NCBI GenBank assembly: GCA_005408345.1
Contig: SEMN01000183.1
Location: 310,001 to 374,000 of the forward strand
DNA length: 64,000 nt
Direction: 5' to 3'
DNA from: Macquaria australasica
Taxonomy: Eukaryota > Chordata > Actinopteri > Centrarchiformes > Percichthyidae
Shown here in pieces: positions 10,861-22,140 of the stretch (position 1 is the first letter of the stretch; every line of letters begins with the position of its first letter). The notes under the pieces are model-generated. The model made no database searches. It was given only the letters and a program-made list of their open reading frames with translations, and was not told the DNA's origin. The translations under genes were made by a program, and so were the position numbers.

Positions 10861-13260
10861 TAATGGCTTGATAACTGAGGGTATGTACAGCAATGTGATT
10901 AATAATACTATAAAACTAATGTTAAAAGGGTTCTTTCTTTATGCAATATTAATCACATGTACTATATGCATTACAGGCTGCTTGATCTCATTGTAAATCT
11001 TTCTTTAAAAGCTTAATGGGGTGGTGAGTATGTTATGATTAAGACATAGGACAAATCAATTTAATTATGATACTCCAATCAAGGATCATTCATTCACATT
11101 TTGAGTAGTACTACTGATATTAAGTTGCAGAATGGTATTATTGGTTGAATGATTAGATTTATTTGATCATTTAAAATTATATATATACATCCTGAGGCTC
11201 GATTCCTACACAGATGATTAAAAAAACATGATGACAAAATAAACCTGAAAATAAATGCATGTCCTCTGTGGTCCTTTTGGGAGAAAGGTGTATGACAACA
11301 GTTGAGGGGCAGAAAGATGAGCTATCAGTTTCAGATGATATTACATAATCTGAAGGTAACGCCTATGCAGCAACAGGTGATTGATTATTCACACTATATA
11401 AATTAAACAACATCAATGGTTATCACCAAAACATGACATAAAAATTAAAGCAAACCACATATATCACTACTTTGATGTAGTGCATTTCCCCATCCATGCA
11501 GTCACATGACCCCCTGACAACTTCTCTCCATAGTGATGGCGCAGGGACAAAAAGAAAAGGGCACCTCCAAATGGCATACTTTTTTTGGGCTTAGATTAGA
11601 TAACATTACAAACCAGTTATAAACCAGTTTGGTCACCCGTGCACACTGACAAATAACAAAAGATACAACAGACAACATATAAAAGACATACTGCCTCAAC
11701 AGCTATAACACTAACACACAAAGTAACAGATATTCCAAGAAGACATTAGTGAAGATCGGGAGCCCAAATAGCAGTTTAATAAAAACAAAACAACTTTAAT
11801 ATAATCAATCAATTAATGAATAAAAAGCAGACCATAAGTTGTGCACCTTAAACAGGCAATAAATCTGAAATGAAATCTTAAAAACTAGCAAGTGAATCCT
11901 ACTGACTTTGGTACAAACATTCATGATAAAAAAAAAAAAATATGACCTTGAAACTGAAGTATGGTTTAAACTCTCCTCCTCACTCTATCCTTTCAAAACC
12001 GTCTCTAATGAATCAGAAGTCAAAACAATTATAAAACCAAACGTTTTAATAAACAAGTTAATCCTGTTCCTATCACTGGCACTAACTGTGGTAATGATAG
12101 GAACAGAGTTAGGGTTATAATTAAGTTTAGGGTTCATTTTCACCCTTAGGTCACAACAGTGCAGATCCCAAATGAACAAGATGTTTAATGAAATAAAACA
12201 AAAATTACTCATTTACCTCACAGACATTAAATCAGAAATGAGGCTCCTCTGAGGGACTTGTGTCCATGTCTTAAAATGTGTTTTAGTTTCATTTCGACCT
12301 TCCAGGTGAATTCATCGGGTATCATGTTCGACTTGACAGTCTTATGTGGTGTACTGTATCTCAGTGTAAGCGCTCCAACATGACCATCCAAGCAAATGAT
12401 GTCATCAGGGTTATTTTTTTATTATTCTTTTCTCTCCAGAGCCACAGGAAACATTTTATAGCTGTTTTCAAAGGCTGAGTAGTACTCTTCCTGAAGAGTA
12501 AACTGACCTTCAGGTGTAGCATCATTGGCGTGCCCCCTTTAAAATAATATTTGTCACTGTGAACTATCTATGATAAATTCCTCTAAATTTTACAAAATGT
12601 GCATCTGTACAGAACCTGCCTGCAGTGTTTGCTTTGATTAGCATCAGTGTGTTTTTTCCTTTTACTTTCGGTTCGTGCCAATCTGATGTTCTTTTGTTAA
12701 CAAGAAGGTAGGATGTCATCCAAAGGACATGCCAACAACAGGTAGGATTTCTATGGCTCACGCCCACATAGAAAATGCTGTGTATGCAGCAGACACAAAC
12801 CTTACTGGAAAAGATGTTTACGAATAAATAAATTGTACATTAGGTGAAGAACTCTGTCTTTTTAAAGGTTTAACTACCACTGTATCTGGGATTCATTGTG
12901 TATTATTTCAGATGTTTAAGATTTAGACCAGTCTTTGCCAGGTTTAACTTCTTGTAAAGTTTTTTTTTTTGTTAATTTAAGTTAATTTGAAATTCTCCAT
13001 AATTTCTTATGTGTTCAGCTGATGATTCTGAAAAACAAACACAAAATAATCTGGAAATATAGAAGTAATTTTTACCAGAAGTCATACAGATTATTACCCG
13101 TTTTAGCTAAACAAGGACTTTGGTCATAAAATTTAAAAAATCTAAACCTTAAAAAGAAAGTGGTGGTGCCCTCATTACCAAACCGACATTAACATTTTAC
13201 TGATATTAATGTTTCTCATTAACAGAATCATACCCAAGCAACAGGTAGAACATGTCTCCT
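10861..13260. other. Spacer between the two vwa7-like copies
   Basis: AT-rich DNA with no coding exon on either strand. The right part (about 12580-13352) shows patchy similarity to DNA upstream of copy 1 (about 1790-2596), so the duplicated unit included upstream sequence. A 12-base perfect stem (CTGTTCCTATCA at 12064-12075, complement at 12095-12106) is the only other structure noticed. Confidence 0.55.
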
Positions 13261-13291
13261 GCATGTCTCTGCCCTGCGTGGCTGTGGAGCA

Positions 13292-13352
13292 CTATAAAGC
13301 AGGCGATGACACAAGTGTAGAGAAAGTGTACAGGACAGCATCAAGACCTAAG
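13292..13352 (+). promoter_or_regulatory. TATA-like box and leader exon of vwa7-like copy 2
   Basis: CTATAAAG at 13292-13299 lies about 30 bases upstream of a segment ending GCATCAAGACCTAAG/GTGTGG at 13352, the counterpart of the leader exon of copy 1. The spacing suits a core promoter with a start near 13320. Transcription from this copy is not shown. Confidence 0.4.
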
Positions 13353-14159
13353 GTGTGGTACTCTTTAAACTCATAATTATAAGTAATGCCTGAAAAATAG
13401 AGGTGACACCAGATTTTTATTACATTATAAAAATTAGTGTTTTTTAGTCTAAAATTATCATACTTTGTGACTCAAGAAAATTTTTAAGAAAAATGGTTAA
13501 AAAAAAAAAAAGGTTTTTGATTGCAGACTGGAGTCTTAAATTCAGAGTTAAAATGAATTTTGAATCTTTAGGCAGAAATAAATGACTGTTTTTTTAAGTG
13601 TTCATGCTTTAATTTGATATTTTAATGTGGTTTAAACAGGGCACTCAGTAAAAATGTTATTGTGAGCATATGGAGAGAAGGAATTACACAAATTACATTT
13701 AAATACATTATGTTTATTGTTTGAGAAGATAGATTTTAGGTGACTTTAGGAATTGCTCAGAGCACCTTTGGTTGAGACTAATTACAGAATAAAGTAAAGG
13801 ACCAATAACTGATGCAGTCTACCAGGTGATAAACCACTGAAGAAGAATGGAGTTAAATAAATGGGTTTCTCTCTTCCTCAGACTATTCGACAGGTTGAGG
13901 AGTGATGTCTTCAGCGTTGGCTGTGTTGTGCCTCCTGCTCCTGCACACTGGAGCTCTGGGGTTTGGGATATTGCCAGGAAAGTCTCTGAATCACCTGGAG
14001 ATTACAGAGGGAGCGATTTTAAATGCCACTGTGCAGGTGTGCCGTGCTCTGGCCCAAGCTGAGGGGACAGACTTCACTTTTCCTGTAAGAATTCACTTCA
14101 GTAAAGTTATTTCACCAGAAATGTGTACACCTCTTTTAGCAATGTTAGTGTGATTTGAC

Positions 14160-14178
14160 TGTGTGTGTGTGTGTGTGT
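14160..14178 (+). repeat. (TG)n tract abutting the intron 1 acceptor, copy 2
   Basis: About nine TG units directly before the AG of exon 2 (14181), mirroring the longer tract at 4136-4170 in copy 1. The shared position shows that the tract predates the duplication. Confidence 0.9.
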
Positions 14179-16879
14179 AGGCACAGCCCTTCACTGCAGA
14201 GGCTGTTGCCGTAGCCTGCGGTGCACCAAAATCGTCCAAGCGTTTCCGACAAGCCATTACATTGATCACACTGAGGAATATACGGGTGGACATCCGTCAT
14301 GCCCTTAATGCAAGCTTCCACTTTGATGAAGAAAGGTTTGTTCAAGGAAGGAAAATCATCACTGAGGGAATACTGGCTGTCAAAGCGAGCAACAAGCAAG
14401 AAAATCTTGAGGCAGCGAGGCAGAAACTGGGAGAGATATTTCATCCTTTACAGGTATTTATTATTATTTTTAAAAGCATTACAACTCCTGTTTTTAAAAG
14501 ATTCCAAGAAACTTAATGCATTATTAACCCTTATCTTCTTGTGTGAAGGACTTCTACAGTCATAGTAACTGGGTGGAGCTGGGGAACAAACTCCCAAACT
14601 CTAATCTGATCAGATCAGACAGCAGCATTGGTAACATAGCAGGTAAAGAGATGGTATGATGTGATGTCTCGCTGTGTTTAGCTGCGCTAACAAACAGATG
14701 GCAACACTGATGAGGAATGCAGTTTGGATGAGATTGTAGAGAAACTATTTCATAAAATGTTGATTTACGTCTCCACAGATGAAAGCAGGGCGACGTGTCG
14801 CAACTGTGATGGAGACGACTGCAGGAACAACATCTTGGAGGACATCATAGAGGAGAGGATACTGACCTCTGGATATTTTGGTGTTGTGCCTTTTGTCTCA
14901 ACCAAACCAAAAGGTAAATGATTCATTTAACCACTAATACCACAGCATTATAGTTTCAGCATTATAACTAGTAGTCAGTCATACAGTTAAAGAACTTAAA
15001 TCAAACACAAACGTGAACGTACAGAAAGGTTCTTGAGATTTCCACTTTGTGGTCTACTCTAAGATCTCCTTTTAGTACAGTAGTGGACACATCAACAAAT
15101 TCTGTTATGTAAACAACATTGCAAAGATGTTGTAAAATGACTTTAACCATTATACAGTATAATGTCTTAGTATCATGATGAACATAAGAATGTTTGGATA
15201 CACGTAACTTAACCTAAAACACACTTTTCTAAAGTTTTCTGTTAAAACTTTGTTTTCACTCCTCTATTGTTGTGCCCACTTCAGTTGCTGTTGTTTTTTC
15301 TGCATTGGAGATATTTTCCACCCGCTCCTCTTACAGGCATAAGGGATTTTCCTTGACCTTGTTACTTTTGAGTGCAGTCATTACACTGAGAGTCCGCTGT
15401 GTATACTGCAGCCATCTGTCTCTCCGAACACACACATCATCGTGGTTGTCAGGTTATGTTCTCAAAATATTCATTAGATGATTTAAGTGAAAAACCCTGA
15501 TATTATTAAAAAGGAAACAGAGATGTGTATTATTTATCATTTTTCTCTCGTGCTATTTGTTGAAAAGGAAAATGCAGTCACGGAGGAGCAGTTGACCAAA
15601 CGAGTACCATCGAGCCTAAAGGTGGGATCAACAAGGACACTTTCAGCTCCAGCCATGGACATCTCCACACTGTAGCAGCAAATATGGCGATAGCTGCAAC
15701 CAGTGAGCTACTAGAGGACATTCGAGGGGCTGCTGGTGACAGACCATTCCTACAGTATGAAGAAACCCATTCTGCATGTTTCAGATATGCACTGTAAGGA
15801 GGTGTCGAGGAGTTCAAAGTTTTTTTTCATCTCTCCATCCCTCAGGATGATGGGAATCTCCAAAGGATCCAGTAAAGCTCTGTTTCGTGATTGACACGAC
15901 AGGAAGCATGGGCGATGACATTGACGCAGTGAAAACTGTCACTTCCTCGATAATCAACAGTAAAGTGGGAACAGAAGATGAACCCTCACTTTACATTCTT
16001 GTACCTTTCAATGATCCAGGTATGATCAAATTTGTCAAATGCTTGTCAAAGATGCTCGTTTTGTCCAGTTATTTTTGTTGTTATTGTAAAAACAAGCATC
16101 ATCTAGGTGCTTGCTTGCTAATTGTGAAATCTTCCCAATGGAAATAAATCAGCAGATTTTCATGTGTCATCCTGATACAGTGTGGTGAAGATGAAGAATA
16201 AGAACACATTTATTTTTCCTGTCTCCTACTGAACTTCAGGATTCGGGCCGCTGATAAAGACTACAGACCCAGAAGCCTTTAAGACTGTTGTCAATTCACT
16301 ATCAGCAACAGGTGGAGGCGATGAGGAGGAACCGAGTCTTTCAGGGCTTCAGGTGCTGTGATGTGTGGCTCAAAATCTGCCCCAAAAAGCTTGTTGATGT
16401 GTAAGCAGTGTTAACTAAAACTATCCTTGCTATTCCATACTCTCTTCTCCTCATATAGCTGGCTTTAACTGGCGCTCCTTCACATTCGGAGATCTTCCTC
16501 TTCACAGATGCACCTGCTAAAGACAAACAGCTGAAAAGCACAGTGATCGCACTCATAGAGCGAACCCAAACAGTGGTGAGTAGCTACTCTACTTGTCAGT
16601 GTGAATGAATTCATGGTCAGTATAAAATTGCACACATCTATCTATCTTTTACTTTATTTCTTAACATATGGTTATGTTTCATGGTATTTGTTGCTTTTGT
16701 AATGTTTGTTGATGATTCCATGTGTACAGTATACACTGCTGGTTTGTGATGTACTATTGTGCACCTGTCTAGTTGGCCATAGCCACACATTTGGGTGGGA
16801 CTAAGACAATTTCAAAGACACACACCTGAGTCTGTTTGCTCCCACTGAACCTGACAAAGAGCCTCTTTGGGCTCAAAAC

Positions 16880-17100
16880 ATTGTAGAGCTGCAACAATTA
16901 GTTGATTGATCCATTAGATGATCGGCAGAAAATTAATGGGCTGCAATTTTGATAATCTATTATTTTTTTAGGACAAAATATCAAAATTGTCTGGTTTCAC
17001 CTTTTCAAATGTGAGTGTTATAGGATGGACATTTTTCACTATTTTCTGACATTTTATAGACTAATCGATTAATAATCGGCAGATAATTGTTAGTTGCTGC
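16880..17100. mobile_element. MITE-like repeat, family copy 1 (vwa7 pseudogene intron 8)
   Basis: It starts AGAGCTGCAACAATTAGTTG and ends near ACTAATCGATTAATAATCGG, with a TTTTCTGACATTTTATAGAC block. The same elements recur at 27285-27625, 38965-39215 and 48100-48385. The termini are rich in ATTAATCG-type palindromes, which suggests a short non-autonomous DNA transposon. Confidence 0.55.
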
Positions 17101-18689
17101 CGTAAAACTTTATAACTTTCTTAAAGTGAAGAATCAGGAACAGATGATGGTATTTTATTTTCTCACAACAGATTGTTTTGTACTTTTTACTCACATTAAT
17201 GGTTACTATGGGCCTTTCTGGTTTGGTTAACCTAGTTTTCATTCCCCTTTTTTCTTTCCAGGTGAACTTCATGATTAGTGGCTCAACAGTGATCAATCGT
17301 AGGAGACGGAGTGACGACAACCAGCAACAATACAGTAGGATAACGGCGTCAGGTGCCCAGCTGTACAGAGACCTGGCTCAGGCCTCAGGAGGTCAGGCTA
17401 TTAAAGTCGCAAAGAGTGAGCTCCCTGTGGCCACCAGCATCATAACAGAGTCCTCCAGCTCCTCTCTGGTAATATGACAAAGATCTCACTACAAGTTAGT
17501 TTTGTCAGTTCAAAGATTTCAGCTGTGTCATCTGTTTAATGCAATCTCCTAGGTGACCCTTCTGCAGGCAGCCAGGAGCCCAGGACAGGCAGATAATTTC
17601 ACTTTTATAGTGAAACTGTAATAAGCCTTACAGTTTACATCACTGGCCGCTCCGTCACTTTCACTCTCATCAGCCCCACAAGTAACATTCCGTTTTTAAA
17701 TGAAATCTTTCCTCTTTATGGACTACAGTTAGGCTTTGTGTATTATTTTAACATCAGTACGTGAGTCATCACAATATACATGTAGAACATTGGCACCTAT
17801 TTTACGCAGATTTTTATGGAATTTGCTTGATTGCTTTATGTAACACAGCAGCATTTAAAACGGCTAATTTTTGGACTGAAATCAATTTCATTGGAATTTC
17901 TGTGATCATTAGACAGTAAAATAATTTTATTCAGTCCCTCAGATATTTTATAAAGAGAAAGAGACTGCTGCAAAAAAAAAGCTTCCAAGGTGTTAATTCT
18001 AAGACGCATGAGAAAATCCTTAAGGAAGATCTTGTTTGCTTAACAGCGTTTGTAGGAAAGGTGGTCTGGTGATGATACAGCCACCGATCACTCATTCAAG
18101 CATTTGTTTGCAGTTATATTCTTTTCCAAATAATGTGAAAATATTTTGACATTTACAAATATTGAATGCAACCGCATCTCATTATCAGTATGTAACTGTT
18201 TCCTACCAGCGTGCTTATAATTGGTTTTTGTTTGAAGGTGAGTCTCAGCAAAGCACCGACACGACAGGATCATTGATCAGAGCATCTCAGTCAGTGGGAA
18301 ACTTTATAACTCTGCGGCTTAAAAACCAAGCTGGACCATGGGAAATGAGAATGGTGTCGACTAATCCCTACCCTCTGAAGGTCATAGGTGAGACCTCAAT
18401 GATTGATTTAAATTGATCACAATATGAATGCATGTGTTTGTTAGAGCCATTAGTCTCGTCATGTACCTTAAAGTGAAAACTGTCACAAGTGAACAAGTAT
18501 CATTGTTTTGGTTTGGATCTGTGTTCCTCACGTGCAGAAAGGTCCATGTGTGATCTGTAATTTTGTCTTCTGTTCCACTGGCTTTCATTGTTCACTTTAA
18601 TTTCTCAGGGATTGTTAGCCACTGTTAGCGGCATGGTTCCAGGGATGGCAATGCCGGTCTCTCTCTCTGGTCCAGAAAAAGTCCAGAGG

Positions 18690-18830
18690 AAATACTTTGA
18701 CGACTATTAATGTCATTATATGAATTTTGCCAAATTTCAATCCATCCATTAATTCTGGTAAAATTCATGTAATGACATTCACGTCTTCCTCAGGATGAAT
18801 TGTAATCACTTTGGAGATAAGAAAGGTTGT
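18690..18830. mobile_element. Fragment of a dispersed repeat in pseudogene intron 11
   Basis: The strings AATTTCAATCCATCCATTAA, ATGACATTCACGTCTTCCTC and AGGATGAATTGTAATCACTT are of the same common teleost repeat type as 7040-7180. No ends or coding capacity are visible. Confidence 0.35.
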
Positions 18831-19935
18831 CATGCTGTTGTCTTGTGCAATGTTTAAAAAAAGAGGCCACCAGGTAGGAAGGAGCAGGAAGGGGAACGAT
18901 GGATGGCTTGTTCATTTAGCCTTTTGTCATTTTTTTTTTCCTCGTGACAGGTCAGAGTCCTATAGACTTCCTGTTTGACTTTGTGGTGGCGTCACAGGGC
19001 CCGTTCAGTGGATTTGATGCTCTTGACACACGTCCCACAGCTGGTAAAGGAAACTTGAAATGTGCATGCGTTATGATGATTTTCTGATGTCATATAACAT
19101 CATCAAGTCAGACATGATGAATTTTCTTTTTCTTTGAAGGTGTCAACGGTAGCTTGTTGGTGACTTTAACAGGTAGTGACTCTGCCACGGTGGCAGAAGT
19201 CGCTCTGGTTGAATCGTCGGGGTCGGAGGAGATTAAAGGAGTTGTGGATCCACAGGGGAGTGGAAACTTCTTAGTTCAGGTTGACAGGATGCCATTAGTG
19301 CCAGTGGTGCGGGTGAAGGGGTGGAATGACAGTGTCACCCCCAGAGCTTCATCAATAGTCTTCCAAAGACAGTCATCCACCAACTTCAGAGCCTCCAATC
19401 TGACTATCACTGTGAGTACTCATCCCAGACCATCAGAGCACATCAAACATGAGAGGACATGCGGCAACTAACAGTTTAAATGTTCTCGTTATAATAGAGT
19501 GCAAAAGAGCGCTTCATCGCTACAAACGCTGACTCTTGTCTGATTTCCTCTGTATTTAGGCTGATTCAAATAGCATCTTGGTACCAGGAACACCATTCTC
19601 TGTGCCCTTCTCTGCGTTGACCAATGGCATGACGGGAAACTTCACCATCCGAGCCACCAACAACTGAGGTTTTGACTCAACATCTCCGACCAGTTTATTC
19701 CTGGAAACTAGAAACAGCACTAATGGTACAGTGACCCTCTCTGCACCTCTTAACACGCCGTCTGGCACTGATGTCATCCTGACCATTGAGGTCGAGGCTC
19801 CGGGGGGCGAAGACACAAACTATGTCGTGCTGCGTTTCTCCATTGTTAACACGGTAATACCTCCCACTAAAGAATCACGTTTATTAATAAAATTCTTTGG
19901 CAACTCTTTGTTTTACAGGTCTGTCATTTCCTAGG

Positions 19936-20242
19936 AAGTTTCCTGGAAAGAACTAGGTAATTTGTTACTCATTATCGGGAAAATAGGAAGTTCCTTGAAA
20001 GAAAAGCTAAATTTAAACCCATTTTTTTTATTCATTTATTATTGTAAAAAAAAATTTCCCCCTGGGTTGAACTTTGTTTGCCTGTAGACAAATTTCACAT
20101 TTTTGCATGTTCAGCTTGACCCGCTGTGCACCGACTAAAAGTAGGTTATGCTAGCAATTAATTGAGGGTATGCCAATTGAATACCTTTTCTATTTTCCCA
20201 ATAATTAGTAGCAAATTACATAGTTCTTTTCAGAAAATGTCT
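19936..20242. mobile_element. Foldback MITE in pseudogene intron 14
   Basis: The left arm (19941-19987, containing AAAGAACTAGGTAATTTGTT) is the imperfect reverse complement of the right arm (20190-20237, containing AGCAAATTACATAGTTCTTT), with about 200 bases between. No transposase is encoded. Intron 14 of copy 1 (9800-9888) is only 89 bases and lacks it, so it inserted after the duplication. Confidence 0.7.
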
Positions 20243-20854
20243 CAGAAACTATTGTGAAATTATTCAAAAATTACAGGCCTATAAAATAAAGCATTACCTT
20301 CTGCCTCTCTGAATTCTTTTACCTTCACGTTTGTTGGTTAACTCACTGATGTAAAACTAGCTGACTTTATCCTCTTTTTGTTTTCCTCATAGGTGACCGA
20401 TTTCACTCAGCCGGTGTGTCAGCTGCTCAGCCTGCAGTCCAGCTGCTCTGAAAACTGCAGCTTGTCCATGTGGGAGCTGTCTGTCCGGGTGACTGATGGG
20501 GCTGAAGGGACGGGTGTGGACCTTGTTAGCCACAGACAGGGCAACGGGACCATGAACACCAGCCTGGCTGCTGGCAATGAGAACATAACGCTGGTCTCCT
20601 ATAGTGGATCTTGCTGTTCGCCTGATGTGGAGCTGCTGGTTGTGGATCGGGTGGGTAATGTAGGCTCCTGTATCTACAGCGTCCGAGGAGGTTCACCAGC
20701 TGCTATCTGTGTCCACCAAAGTTGCCCAGTTGCCCCTTCTTTGCCTAAGCATCTTGTTGTTAGGGCTGCATATACTGACAGAACTGGGCATCCAGTGACT
20801 CCATGGCTGCAAGTAGTTAAAGCTGCATTAGCTCTGTTGCCGTTGTCAGATTAG

Positions 20855-22140
20855 TTATTTTTTATTTGTGAGAAAGCTTTTCCAAACACGGAACTTTTGT
20901 CCTTGAAGAAGAAATAACAAAAATATACCAGGCAGGCTCAGTTGGGTTGCATCTGAAAGACGCGGGTATGGACTGGGTTCGGGTCTTGGTGCAGGCCTGT
21001 GCAGAACTGTATGCTACCTGCCCAGCAACACAAAGTTAGTGGGTAGCTGGTTGCTTAGGCTTATTACTGCTGTTATAAAAGGTATTTTGTCCTATGAAAG
21101 GTGCCCTTTACGCTCTGCCTGCAGTATTTCTTTCTGTTTATGAGCCAACCGAAATCCTATAATTGAAAAGAGAAATCCTGCACACACAGCTTGGGATAGT
21201 TAAAGATCAGCTGGCCACTGTGTAGCCTCTCGCATGCAAAGGCACCTCAATGGCATGTGATCATTTATCATTAAGAAATTAACTTGTTGTAACAAGAGAT
21301 AGAAGAGGCAGACAATTTTTAAAAAAGTTTTTATTGTTGTCATAATGTGTCTAATGTATAATCCTTTACAGAACACAACGTTTTTGCTTTTCACATTTTG
21401 CTACAAGTTCAACAATTGTTCTCCTGTCTCCTTTATCACTATTTACATTTTGAGAAGTTTTCAGAGACTTATTTAAATAAACTGGTCAGTGATCATCTGA
21501 TATGGAGGGTGAGGCGCGCGCGCGCGCGCGCGCGTGTGTGTGTATGTGTGTGTGTGTGCGCGTGTGCGTATTACTATGTATTTTTGGGGAGTTTGTACAT
21601 GCAATTTACCAGAACCAAAAAATTGCATCTTGGCCAGAAAGTCTTTTTTTTGGCATTTGATTTTTGCTACTTTTTGTATACTTGTCCTTTTTCTCACAGG
21701 GTTATTTTAAAAAGTGATAACAGTGTTGACTTTCTTCAGACCTTTAACCCAACTTGCACATGTCGCTCTAACCTACAGCCCTCTCCCTCCTCTGTTGCAC
21801 CCTTCTCATTCTTTACAAATCACTATAAAAGGTGTGAATATATTCAAATATTTTTGCTGTTGCATTAAAGGTACATTATGTTGAAACTGGAATGTGGATT
21901 ATGTAGAATCAACCACAAAACAATTACAATGGTTATGGATAATATTTGTTCAAATTTGTTGGACCATCAATTTGCATTTACATTGTCCACATTTATATTC
22001 TTCCACAATGGTACCTTTAAAGGGGCAACACTGTTCGACTATTAAAGAGAGTGGTTCCTTGTCAATGCAAGGGAAATGTGTTTCTATAATAGTGATTCTG
22101 ACATTCAGACCAATTCTTCAGAAGGTGTGTTTCATGCACA
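20855..22140. other. Convergent 3' region between vwa7 pseudogene and coro6
   Basis: No coding exon is seen. The two genes face each other here. A candidate coro6 poly(A) signal (AATAAA on the minus strand) lies at 21330-21335, giving a 3' untranslated region of about 0.8 kb. A candidate plus-strand AATAAA lies at 21476-21481. A (GC)n(GT)n tract at 21513-21563 separates this zone from the coro6 stop codon. Confidence 0.45.
21513..21563. repeat. (GC)n-(GT)n alternating purine-pyrimidine tract
   Basis: About ten GC units pass straight into GT-rich repeats (GCGCGCGCGTGTGTGTGTAT). Alternating GC/GT of this length is a classic candidate for left-handed Z-DNA. Confidence 0.9.

Larger units (their letters stand above)
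13905..20854 (+). pseudogene. vwa7-like second copy, frameshifted and nonsense-bearing
   Basis: Tandem paralogue of the gene at 3874-10359, with the same 15-exon structure: 13905-14084, 14181-14453, 14549-14642, 14779-14913, 15568-15793, 15846-16019, 16240-16352, 16459-16575, 17262-17468, 17553-17681, 18238-18387, 18951-19043, 19140-19411, 19560-19853, 20393 to about 20798 or 20854. Lesions seen: exon 6 is 174 nt, not 176, losing two bases just before the MIDAS and giving an early stop; exon 10 is 129 nt, not 133, with stops in the old frame; exon 14 has an in-frame TGA at 19665-19667 (RATNN then stop); in exon 15 the frame open to 20854 has lost the hydrophobic tail, which survives in another frame (LLCLSILLLG, stop 20796-20798). 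Splice sites mostly persist, including a less usual ACAA/GTAACA donor at exon 10. Four independent lesions make sequencing error unlikely. Any product would be truncated before the VWA domain. Confidence 0.85.

Noticed and set aside
12064..12106. 12-bp hairpin between the vwa7 copies
   Set aside because: Short stem with a 19-base loop; expected by chance at this scale.
21398..21868. 156-codon plus-strand open frame
   Set aside because: It runs through the (GC)n/(GT)n repeat (RARARARVCVCVC) and has no family resemblance, so it is chance.
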